Part shown: in pieces, positions 33,667 to 40,917 of the stretch
Layout of the letters: each line of letters begins with the position of its first letter
Position numbering within the stretch: the stretch's first letter is position 1
NCBI RefSeq assembly: GCF_006494655.1
Contig: NZ_VHIM01000003.1
Span: 372,001 to 436,000, forward strand
DNA: 64,000 bases
Source: Arthrobacter agilis
GTDB lineage: Bacteria > Actinomycetota > Actinomycetes > Actinomycetales > Micrococcaceae
Reading direction: 5' to 3'
The notes under the pieces: generated by a model
The model's input: the letters and a program-made list of their open reading frames with translations, nothing else
Database searches by the model: none
Told to the model about the DNA's origin: nothing
Made by a program: the position numbers and the translations under genes

Positions 33667-35069
33667 GCGCGGCCCCGGCCCTGCCGACGTCGCCCCCTGG
33701 TCGCGGTACGGCCTCACCGCGACCCCACCGGATCCCCGTCGGTGTTCCCCTCCGCCTCGCGTGGATGCTCGCGAGACCATCGGCCACCGGCCTGTCCGCC
33801 TCCGCGCTGCCCGTCACGGCCTTCGCGCTCGTCACCGCACTCCTGCTCACCGTCGTCGCCGGCGGACTCTCCTTCTTCCAGTGGCAGGACGAAACCGGGC
33901 AGCTCTACCTCGCACTCGCCGCCATCGCGACGGCCCTGCTCGTCGTACCGCTCCTGACCCTCGGCGGTTCTGCGGCGCGGCTCTCGGCCCGACGGCGGGA
34001 CGAACGCCTCGCGACCCTGCGGCTGCTCGGCGCACCGGCCTCGACCGTCGCCGTCATGACGGTTGCCGAATCGATGATGCTCGCCGCTGCGGGGGTGCTC
34101 GCGGGAATCATCGGTCACCTCCTGCTCCTGCCCCTCGTGCAGCTCATCCCCTTCCGCGGTGAGCCCCTCGGCAGCGCGGTGTGGATGGGGCCCGGGCCGC
34201 TCGTACTGGTGGCCCTCGGCGTCGTGGCGCTCGCTGCTGGGAGCTCGGTCCTCGGCCTGCGGCGGATCGTGATCTCGCCACTGGGTGTCAGAACACGGCA
34301 GCAGGCCCCCCGGCTCCACTGGCTGAGGGCCGTCGTGGCCCTGGGTGTCATCGCCCTCGTGGCCGTTGTCATGGGGAATGTCGGCGGTGCACAGGATTTC
34401 GCGACCGTCGTCGTGGTGCTCGGTGTGGGTTTCGGGGGCGCGCTCGGTGTACTGAACCTGGTCGGTCCGTGGATCATCGGGGTACTCGCGCGGCGTCAGG
34501 TCCGGTCGGCGCGGACCCCGGAACGGCTCCTCGCTGGACGCCAGATCCTCGACTCACCGAAAGCCGCCTGGCGCCAGGTCAGCGGCGTGGCCATGACGTG
34601 CTTCATGGCGGTCTTCGGTGGAACGGGAGCGGCTTTGATGAACTCGGCCGGCCCGCTCGGGGGCAGCGAACGCTACCTCGGCGACGACGTCCGCACGGGT
34701 GTCCTGATCACGATCGTCGCGTCGTTCCTGATGGTCGCCTGCTCCGCGGGCATCACCCAGGCCTCGCTCCTGCTCGACCGTCGGGATCTCTACGTCAGCC
34801 TCGACCGGCTCGGGATGCCCGTGGAGACCATGAACGCCGCACGGACGAGGGCCGTCCTGTTCCCGCTGCTCGTGGTGTCGATCGGCAGTGCGCTGACGGC
34901 CGTCGTCGTCGCTCTTCCGCTCGCCGGCCTGGCTCTGATCTTCGCCCCGCTGTCCGTGGCCGTGATCATCGGGTGCCTCGCCGGAGGGATCGGCCTGGTG
35001 GTCGTCGGGCTTCGCGCCACCCGACCGGTCCTCACCCACATCCTCCGGAATCCCTCCGCGGCTCTGTAG
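33663..35069 (+). CDS. FtsX-like ABC transporter permease
   Basis: A 468-residue permease. After a Pro-rich N-terminus come eight or so membrane segments in two FtsX-like sets (first around SALPVTAFALVTALLLTVVAGGLSFF and LVVPLLTLGGSAARLSARRRDERLATLRLLGAPASTVAVMT; second around SFLMVACSAGITQASLLLDRRDLYVSLDRLGMPVETMNAARTR). The RRRDERLATLRLLGA coupling sequence is typical. It starts on GTG overlapping the ATPase stop. Cargo unknown. Confidence 0.9.
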   Translation: MSAAPALPTSPPGRGTASPRPHRIPVGVPLRLAWMLARPSATGLSASALPVTAFALVTALLLTVVAGGLSFFQWQDETGQLYLALAAIATALLVVPLLTLGGSAARLSARRRDERLATLRLLGAPASTVAVMTVAESMMLAAAGVLAGIIGHLLLLPLVQLIPFRGEPLGSAVWMGPGPLVLVALGVVALAAGSSVLGLRRIVISPLGVRTRQQAPRLHWLRAVVALGVIALVAVVMGNVGGAQDFATVVVVLGVGFGGALGVLNLVGPWIIGVLARRQVRSARTPERLLAGRQILDSPKAAWRQVSGVAMTCFMAVFGGTGAALMNSAGPLGGSERYLGDDVRTGVLITIVASFLMVACSAGITQASLLLDRRDLYVSLDRLGMPVETMNAARTRAVLFPLLVVSIGSALTAVVVALPLAGLALIFAPLSVAVIIGCLAGGIGLVVVGLRATRPVLTHILRNPSAAL

Positions 35070-35080
35070 GTGCATCCCGT

Positions 35081-35095
35081 TGCCCGCGCCGGGCA
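35081..35095. terminator. Short GC hairpin between converging genes
   Basis: TGCCCG (35081-35086), loop CGC, CGGGCA (35090-35095), located between the permease stop and the desaturase stop. Weak on its own. Confidence 0.35.
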
Positions 35096-35105
35096 GGGGC
35101 GGGTG

Positions 35106-36188
35106 TCAGGGTCGGCGGTAGCGGTTGATCATGGGGCAGTCGAACGGGTCGCGGGCGGCGAGTCCTACCCGGTTGAGGTAGGAGATGACGGCGCCGTAGG
35201 AGGCGGCGACTCCTACTTCGGTGTAGGGGACGCGCAGGCGCTCGCAGTGCTCGCGGACGATCACGGCTGCGCGGCGCAGGTGCGGGCGCGGCATGTCGGG
35301 GAAGAGGTGGTGCTCGATCTGGAAGTTCAGTCCGCCGAAGGCGTTGTTCACGAACGAGCCGCCGCGGATGTTGCGTGAGGTGAGGACCTGCTTCTGGAAG
35401 AAGTCGAGCGTGCTGTCCCTGGGTACCACGGGCATGCCCTTGTGGTTCGGGGCGAAGCTTGCACCCATGTAGATGCCGAACACGGCCAGCTGGACCCCGA
35501 GGAACGCGAAGGCCATGCCGACGGGCAGGAACCAGAACAGGACGCCGAGGTAGGCGCCGAAGCGTGCCCCGAGGAGCGCGAGTTCCACCCAGCGGCCCTT
35601 GATGGTGCGGCGGGCGAAGAGCGTGCTGATCGATCGGGCGTGGAGGTTGATGCCCTCCATGGTGAGCAGCGGGAAGAAGAGGTAGCCCTGGCGGCGTGTG
35701 ATCCAGGCCTGGATGCCCGTGGCTTTCGCGGCGTCCTCCTCGAGGAAGGAGATGGTGTCCACCTCGATGTCCGGGTCCTTACCCTTGGTGTTGGGGTCGT
35801 TGTGGTGGCGGGTGTGCTTGTCCATCCACCAGGCGTAGCTGATTCCGACGACGCCGGCGGCGAGGATGCGGCCGGACCAGTCGTTGGCCCCGCGGGTCTT
35901 GAAGATCTGGCGGTGGGAGGCCTCGTGGGCGAGGAACGCCACCTGGGTCAGGACCACGCCGAGGACCGCCGCGATGAGGAGCTGGAACCACGTGTCCCCG
36001 AGGAGGGCGAAGCCCGTCCACGCCGCTCCCATGGCCAGGGCCAGCAGCGCGAACACGGAGACGTAGAAACGGCGTCGGCGGGTCAGCAGGCCCTCCTTGC
36101 GGACCTGCTTCAGCAGGACCGAGTAGGAGGCGACGACGTCGTTCGGCTTCGAGATGCGAACGGTGCGCGGTGCGGCAGTAATGCTCAA
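35106..36188 (-). CDS. Membrane fatty-acid (acyl-lipid) desaturase
   Basis: A 360-residue di-iron desaturase with the three histidine boxes HEASH (88-92), HTRHH (125-129) and QIEHHLFP near residue 290, and four membrane helices. The third box with Gln in place of the first His is typical of front-end/acyl-lipid desaturases. It introduces a double bond in acyl chains, probably for membrane fluidity. The only start in frame near the family N-terminus is TTG at 36188 with AGGA about seven bases upstream. No dedicated ferredoxin or reductase gene is adjacent. Confidence 0.92.
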   Translation of the reverse strand: MSITAAPRTVRISKPNDVVASYSVLLKQVRKEGLLTRRRRFYVSVFALLALAMGAAWTGFALLGDTWFQLLIAAVLGVVLTQVAFLAHEASHRQIFKTRGANDWSGRILAAGVVGISYAWWMDKHTRHHNDPNTKGKDPDIEVDTISFLEEDAAKATGIQAWITRRQGYLFFPLLTMEGINLHARSISTLFARRTIKGRWVELALLGARFGAYLGVLFWFLPVGMAFAFLGVQLAVFGIYMGASFAPNHKGMPVVPRDSTLDFFQKQVLTSRNIRGGSFVNNAFGGLNFQIEHHLFPDMPRPHLRRAAVIVREHCERLRVPYTEVGVAASYGAVISYLNRVGLAARDPFDCPMINRYRRP

Positions 36189-36303
36189 TGGGGGTCCTGG
36201 AGGCTCGCGGTCGGCTTCCCAGCCCGGGATGGGGTGCTAACCCGCAGATGCCCCCATTCTACGGGAGCACACTGGAGAGTAGCTGTGCGGGATGGGCGGC
36301 AGC

Positions 36304-36933
36304 TCAGGATGCCGGTTCCGCGGCGTCGTAGTGGCCCGGCCAATCCCTGAAGGGGATGCGGGTGATGTCCCGGATGGTGCCCGCCGTCCCCCATTCGTTG
36401 CGTCCGAGCCGGGAGAGGGGTTTCAGCGCGTCGATCGCCGGGAGGTCGCCGTCGAGCATCTCCTCCGAGACCACCGCGTGGATCACCTCGCCGAAGACGA
36501 GCGTGCAGTTCCCCATGTCCTGCAGGAGATGCAGCCGGCACTCGAGGGCCACGGGTGACTCGAGCACCCGCGGTGGACCCACCGTGGCACTCGGCTCGCG
36601 GGTGAGACCCGCGGCGTCGAATTCGCTGACGTCCGGCGGGAAGTCCGTCCCGGTCGCGTTGACCGCCTCGAAGAGGTCCTCCGGGGTGAAGTTGACCACG
36701 AACTCGCCCGTCGCCTCAATGTTGCGGACCGAGTCCTTGCGGCCCACCGAGGTGAACTGGACGATCGGCGGGTTGACCGAGGCGATGGTGAAGAACGAGT
36801 GCGGCGCCAGGTTGTCGACGCCGTCCGCCGAGGTCGAGGACACCCAGGCGATGGGTCGCGGGACCACCACGGAGGTCAGGAACGAGTAGAAGGCACGGCT
36901 CGACGTCGGATCGGGGCTCACATTCCTGCGCAT
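36304..36933 (-). CDS. Flavin reductase-family protein
   Basis: A 209-residue FMN-binding split-barrel protein: RAFYSFLTSVVVPRPIAWVSS, NLAPHSFFTIASVNPPIVQFT, GEFVVNFTPEDLFEAVNATG and the C-terminal GRNEWGTAGT. This is the flavin reductase-like domain with the PRPIAWVS signature. It likely reduces FMN with NAD(P)H or acts as an FMN oxidoreductase. It starts ten bases after the stop of the NmrA-like gene and is co-transcribed with it. Confidence 0.88.
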   Translation of the reverse strand: MRRNVSPDPTSSRAFYSFLTSVVVPRPIAWVSSTSADGVDNLAPHSFFTIASVNPPIVQFTSVGRKDSVRNIEATGEFVVNFTPEDLFEAVNATGTDFPPDVSEFDAAGLTREPSATVGPPRVLESPVALECRLHLLQDMGNCTLVFGEVIHAVVSEEMLDGDLPAIDALKPLSRLGRNEWGTAGTIRDITRIPFRDWPGHYDAAEPAS

Positions 36934-36943
36934 CTCGTCCAGC

Positions 36944-37783
36944 CTAGCCTTCGCCGGACAGCAGGTCGCGAAGGCCGAGCGGTTGCCGGCCGGTGAGGCG
37001 TTCGACGTCGTCCGACATTCTGTCCATCTCGCCGCGGGCGATCGCCGTGTAGGTGCTGATCCAGGCCTCGACCTGCCAGTCGGGCGCGCCGTGCTCCGCT
37101 CGGGAGGCCACGGCCTCCTCATGGGTCTGGTTCTCGAATCGCACGGTGTGCGGCGTGAGCTCGGAGAGGGTGGCTGCCGCCTCCGCCAGGGTGAAGGCCT
37201 CGGGTCCCGTGAGATCGTGCGCCTTGCCGGCGTGCTCGCCGGGTGCGCGCAGCACGGCAGCCCCGGCCCGGACGACATCGGCCTGCGCGACGGCGGAGAG
37301 CCTCCCCGTGCCGGCGGGACCGCGGATGACGCCGTTCTCGGCGAGGCCCGGCACGGCGTCGAGATACAGGTTGTCGCGGAGGAACGTCCAGGCCATCCCG
37401 GAGCTGCGGAGGTGCTCCTCGGTGTGCCAGTGATCGCGCCCGAGGAGGAAGGCGGCGTCCGGTGCGGCGCCGAGGAAGGAGGTGTACACGACGTGCTGCA
37501 CGCCCGCCTCGGCTGCTGCATCGATGAATGCACGGTGCGTGGCGACGCGATCGGCTTCCTCGGCGGCCGACACCATCAGCAGGATGTCCACACCCTCCAG
37601 TGCCTTCACAGAGGCGCCGACATCCGCGTACGTGGTGCGGCGGACCTCGGCCCCGGGCAGGGGCCGCGCCCGCTCGGGTGCGCGTACCGGCAGCACCAGC
37701 GGCACGCCTTCCCCCGCGAGGATGCGGGCGACGCCGCCGCCGACCGTTCCGGTGTATCCCGTGACCGCGATGCGCTGTTCCAT
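36944..37783 (-). CDS. NAD(P)H-binding NmrA/QorB-like protein
   Basis: A 279-residue atypical SDR. MEQRIAVTGYTGTVGGGVARIL is the Rossmann GxxGxxG start, VDILLMVSAAEEADRVATHRAFIDAA and GVQHVVYTSFLGAAPDAAF follow, as in NmrA-like and quinone oxidoreductase 2 proteins. ATG 37783 is preferred (GGGACGGG just upstream); ATG 37798 would add five residues. Forms a two-gene unit with the flavin reductase, suggesting a redox role. Substrate unknown. Confidence 0.85.
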   Translation of the reverse strand: MEQRIAVTGYTGTVGGGVARILAGEGVPLVLPVRAPERARPLPGAEVRRTTYADVGASVKALEGVDILLMVSAAEEADRVATHRAFIDAAAEAGVQHVVYTSFLGAAPDAAFLLGRDHWHTEEHLRSSGMAWTFLRDNLYLDAVPGLAENGVIRGPAGTGRLSAVAQADVVRAGAAVLRAPGEHAGKAHDLTGPEAFTLAEAAATLSELTPHTVRFENQTHEEAVASRAEHGAPDWQVEAWISTYTAIARGEMDRMSDDVERLTGRQPLGLRDLLSGEG

Positions 37784-37882
37784 ACCCGTCCCAGCCATGG
37801 ACGGACCGGGATAATTCCCGTGGACCGGGTGGCGCCGGGCGCAGGCTGCCCGGCCCCGTGCGCCCGTTAGACTGGCCGCACT

Positions 37883-37981
37883 ATGGAACACATGCGCCGG
37901 CTCCGCACCCCGATCGTCTGGCTCGTCGTCGCGGCGATGGTACTGAGCATCGGCGCGGGCTTCTTCTCCGTCGTCTTCTGA
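37883..37981 (+). CDS. 32-residue single-pass membrane peptide, probably leaderless
   Basis: ATG at 37883 opens 32 codons: short basic N-terminus MEHMRRLRTP, then one membrane helix (IVWLVVAAMVLSIGAGFF). TAGACT at 37868-37873, a Micrococcaceae-style -10 box, ends nine bases before the ATG, so transcription should begin at or next to the start codon and no Shine-Dalgarno is needed. It is divergent from the NmrA-like gene. I do not recognise the family. Confidence 0.5.
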   Translation: MEHMRRLRTPIVWLVVAAMVLSIGAGFFSVVF

Positions 37982-38052
37982 TCGTTCCGTCCACGCTTCC
38001 CCTCCCGACCCGCGTCCCGGGTTGTCCGCTCTCGCCTCCTGGCCCTAGGGTG

Positions 38053-38066
38053 GTAAGCAGGCTTAG
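38053..38066. promoter_or_regulatory. TAAGC palindrome upstream of the SDR gene
   Basis: GTAAGC-AG-GCTTAG, 5- to 6-bp arms, 69 bases upstream of the SDR ATG. Same architecture as the site at 14517-14530. Confidence 0.45.
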
Positions 38067-38135
38067 CTTTCCCGAGCCCGTCCTTCCCGGTGGCGCTGCG
38101 CCCCGGGACACGCATTCTGTACAGGGAGAACACCT

Positions 38136-39053
38136 ATGACCTCCGACAGCACGACAGGATCGACCGACCAGTACACCTTCCAGAACCCCGTGTCGAGGTT
38201 CGAGAGCATCTCGCCCCCAGCCGAGCAGACGCCCGAGCCCGGCCTCGAGGCGGATCTGAGCATCAAGGCAGACCGCGGGGAGACCTCCTACCGCGGCACC
38301 GGACGACTCGTGGGCCGCAAGGCGCTCATCACGGGCTCCGACTCCGGGATCGGTGCGGCCGTCGCCATCGCCTACGCGCGCGAGGGGGCCGACGTCGCCC
38401 TGTCCTACCTCCCCGAGGAGGAAGAGGACGCGCAGGTGGTCAAGGGCATCATCGAGGCGGAGGGCCGCACCGCCGTCTGCATCCCCGGTGACCTCAAGGA
38501 CCCGGACTACTGCACCTCGCTGGTGCAGCAGGCCGTCGACGGCCTCGGTGGCCTCGACATCCTCGTGAACAACGCAGGCAAGCAGGTGGCGGTCGAGTCC
38601 CTCGAGGAGCTGTCCGACGAACAGCTCGACCACACGTTCAAGACCAACATCTACTCGTTCTTCCGCGTGACCAAGGAAGCTCTCAAGCATCTCCAGCCCG
38701 GATCGGCGATCATCAACTCGACCTCCATCCAGGCGTACGAGCCCTCGCCCACGCTCGTGGACTATGCGAGCACCAAGGCTGCGATCAACAACTTCACCAA
38801 GGGGCTCGCGCAGCAGCTGGCGCCCAAGGGCATCCGCGTCAACGCGGTGGCTCCCGGCCCCATCTGGACGCCGCTGCAGCCCTCGGGCGGCCAGCCCGCG
38901 GAGGCGCTGCCCGAGTTCGGCAAGTCCACCCCGCTGGGCCGTGCCGGCCAGCCGACCGAGTTGGCGCCTGCCTATGTGTTCCTGGCGTCCTCCGAGGCGA
39001 GCTACGTGATCGGGGAGACCCTGAACGTCAACGGCGGGATGCCCACGCCCTGA
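38136..39053 (+). CDS. SDR-family oxidoreductase, general-stress type
   Basis: A 305-residue classical short-chain dehydrogenase with an N-terminal extension of about 60 residues (DQYTFQNPVSRFESISPPAEQ), as in the YhdF/YghA group. Cofactor motif TGSDSGIG at 66-73, NNAGKQ, catalytic Ser in INSTSIQ and YASTK. Relatives are stress-induced NAD(P)-dependent dehydrogenases of unknown substrate. AGGGAGA lies before the ATG. A TAAGC palindrome stands upstream and a strong hairpin follows. Confidence 0.93.
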   Translation: MTSDSTTGSTDQYTFQNPVSRFESISPPAEQTPEPGLEADLSIKADRGETSYRGTGRLVGRKALITGSDSGIGAAVAIAYAREGADVALSYLPEEEEDAQVVKGIIEAEGRTAVCIPGDLKDPDYCTSLVQQAVDGLGGLDILVNNAGKQVAVESLEELSDEQLDHTFKTNIYSFFRVTKEALKHLQPGSAIINSTSIQAYEPSPTLVDYASTKAAINNFTKGLAQQLAPKGIRVNAVAPGPIWTPLQPSGGQPAEALPEFGKSTPLGRAGQPTELAPAYVFLASSEASYVIGETLNVNGGMPTP

Positions 39054-39076
39054 CGCCGGTCCCCCCGTGGACAGAG

Positions 39077-39110
39077 AACAGCCCCGGGCTCCATGGAGTC
39101 CGGGGCTGTT
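39077..39110. terminator. Bidirectional terminator
   Basis: AACAGCCCCGG (39077-39087) pairs with CCGGGGCTGTT (39100-39110), an 11-bp perfect stem ending in TT, between the SDR gene and the converging membrane-protein gene. Confidence 0.85.
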
Positions 39111-39154
39111 CTGTGGTGCGGAACAGGTGGAGAACCGTTGCGGACCGGCGAGGC

Positions 39155-40234
39155 CTACGCGGCGTCCTCGAGGGCATCGAAGTCGGCGCGGTCGATGCGG
39201 CGGTGGTAGCGCATGCCCGCGAGCCCTCCGAGGATCGCGCCGATGAGGGCGATACCGGCAACCACGAGAAGGCCGATGAGGCCGGGCCCCGTCAGATCCT
39301 GCGTCGGGGTGACGCCGAGGTCCTGGAAGCGATCGGTCACGGCGGCCTGGTTGCCTACGATGAAGCCGATGACGGTGAGGACCACCGCGACGATCACGGC
39401 CCACAGCCAGACGGCCACTCCCTGCTTGATCCCGCTGAAGCGCGCCATGCGACCGGCCACATAGCCGCCGGCGTAGTACGAGAGGAGCAGGACGACGCCG
39501 AGGATGACGGCCGCGGTGATGCCGGTGGACTGCGCGCTCGCCGAGCCGCTGGTCAGATCCTCCGACGAGAGATCAGCTCCCAGGCCCAGGATCGCGGCCA
39601 CGGCGCCGACCAGAGCGGAGAGCAGCACGAACAGTCCCGTGGCCGTCAGCCAGCCGAAGAAGGCCGAGCCGAACTTCATGCCGCCGAAGTGCTCCTTCTC
39701 CCGCTGGTGCAGGAGCTTGCGGTCCGCCAGACTCGGGACGCCGGACCCTACGGCACCTGCCGTTCCGCCGGCTGCCCGGGGGAGGGGGTGGTCGCGTTCC
39801 TCGCCTGCACGGCCCGTCGCCTGCGACTTCGTGGCCGTGACGGGTGCCACGGTGGCGTGCTCCCGTGTGCGCGGCTCATTGTGCTCCGCCGCGTCACTGA
39901 GGGGTGCCGGCACGGGCGTGGGCTGGGTCCGGTCCCGGTCGGGCGTGGGCAGCGCCGTCGTGCGGGCGTCGTCCTCACGCGGGCTGTCCGAATACATCCC
40001 CGGCACATAGTCCCCGCCGTCGTCGTCCTCCGCCGAGTACCCGCCGGGCACGTACTCCCCGCCGCCGGTGCTGGATGCACCCGATCCGGAGGATCTCGTG
40101 TCCATCGCCTCGGTCGGATGATCGGAGGCACCTGCGCGCCCGTAAGTGTCGCCCGTCGCATCGTCGCGGCGGACGCCGTCCGTCCCGTTGCCTGATTCCT
40201 CGTTCGGGCGGTTGCCCGCTGCTGGTGTACTCAC
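39155..40234 (-). CDS. Membrane protein with long acidic disordered N-terminus
   Basis: A 359-residue protein. The first ~180 residues are low-complexity, rich in Asp/Glu/Gly/Ser/Thr, with repeated GGEYVPGGYSAEDDDG and GGDYVPGMYSD units. Four membrane segments follow (AFFGWLTATGLFVLLSALVGAVAAIL, GITAAVILGVVLLLSYYAGGYVAGRMARF, VAVWLWAVIVAVVLTVIGFIV, LIGLLVVAGIALIGAILGGLAGM). It starts on GTG with AGGAGG upstream. The repeated (Y)VPG(G/M)Y unit may be an interaction motif. Function unknown. Confidence 0.85.
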   Translation of the reverse strand: MSTPAAGNRPNEESGNGTDGVRRDDATGDTYGRAGASDHPTEAMDTRSSGSGASSTGGGEYVPGGYSAEDDDGGDYVPGMYSDSPREDDARTTALPTPDRDRTQPTPVPAPLSDAAEHNEPRTREHATVAPVTATKSQATGRAGEERDHPLPRAAGGTAGAVGSGVPSLADRKLLHQREKEHFGGMKFGSAFFGWLTATGLFVLLSALVGAVAAILGLGADLSSEDLTSGSASAQSTGITAAVILGVVLLLSYYAGGYVAGRMARFSGIKQGVAVWLWAVIVAVVLTVIGFIVGNQAAVTDRFQDLGVTPTQDLTGPGLIGLLVVAGIALIGAILGGLAGMRYHRRIDRADFDALEDAA

Positions 40235-40266
40235 TGGTCCTCCTGATCTCAGGGCCCGCAGGCTCG

Positions 40267-40280
40267 CTAAGGTGGCTTAG
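40267..40280. promoter_or_regulatory. CTAAG..CTTAG palindrome between divergent genes
   Basis: CTAAG-GTGG-CTTAG, 5-bp arms, 33 bases upstream of the GTG of the acidic membrane protein gene and 112 bases upstream of the DUF456 gene. Same spacing as the TAAGC palindromes at 14517 and 38053, with a shifted core. Confidence 0.4.
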
Positions 40281-40391
40281 TATTGCCCCCAGTATTCCAC
40301 GACACGGCGTCGGAGCCCCGCGGGCCGCCGCGTCGTGGGACCGCGCCGCGTCGCCGGACCGCGCCGTGTCGATGGATGCAAGACTTGGGGC

Positions 40392-40892
40392 ATGGATCTC
40401 GAGGTCATCATGACGGTGGTGTGCGGTGCGCTCATCGCAGTCGGTATCGCAGGGGTGGTGGTGCCGATCCTCCCGGGGAGCATCCTCATCATCGTGGCCT
40501 TGCTCGCCTGGGCGCTCACGGTCGCCAGCGTCGAGGGGTGGGTGGTCTTCGCAATCGGTACCGTCCTTGCCGGAGCGGGGCTCGCTGCGGGCCTGGTGCT
40601 CACCGGCAGAAGCCTCCGGCAGCGCAGGATCCCCGGGCGGTCCGTCACCATCGGCGTGGTACTCGGCATCGTCGGGATGTTCGTCATCCCGGTGGTGGGG
40701 CTCGTCGTCGGTTTCGTCGTCGGACTCTTCGCCAGCGAGTTGGCCCGCCAGCGCGATGCCCGCGCGGCGCTCACCTCGAGCCTCCACGCACTGAAGGCCA
40801 CGGGCCTCGGGATTCTCGCCGAGCTGGCGCTCGCCTGCCTGGCCGGTACCACCTGGGTGATCGGGGTCTGGGTCTACTTCGCGACCGTCTGA
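40392..40892 (+). CDS. DUF456-family membrane protein
   Basis: A 166-residue protein with about four to five membrane segments. The repeated glycine-zipper-like helices (VGIAGVVVPILPGSILIIVALLAWAL, VVLGIVGMFVIPVVGLVVGFVVGLF) match DUF456. AAGACT ends six bases before the ATG and there is no Shine-Dalgarno, so a leaderless mRNA is plausible. Function unknown. Confidence 0.85.
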   Translation: MDLEVIMTVVCGALIAVGIAGVVVPILPGSILIIVALLAWALTVASVEGWVVFAIGTVLAGAGLAAGLVLTGRSLRQRRIPGRSVTIGVVLGIVGMFVIPVVGLVVGFVVGLFASELARQRDARAALTSSLHALKATGLGILAELALACLAGTTWVIGVWVYFATV

Positions 40893-40917
40893 GCGCGCGC
40901 CCCCGGTGTGCCGGGCC

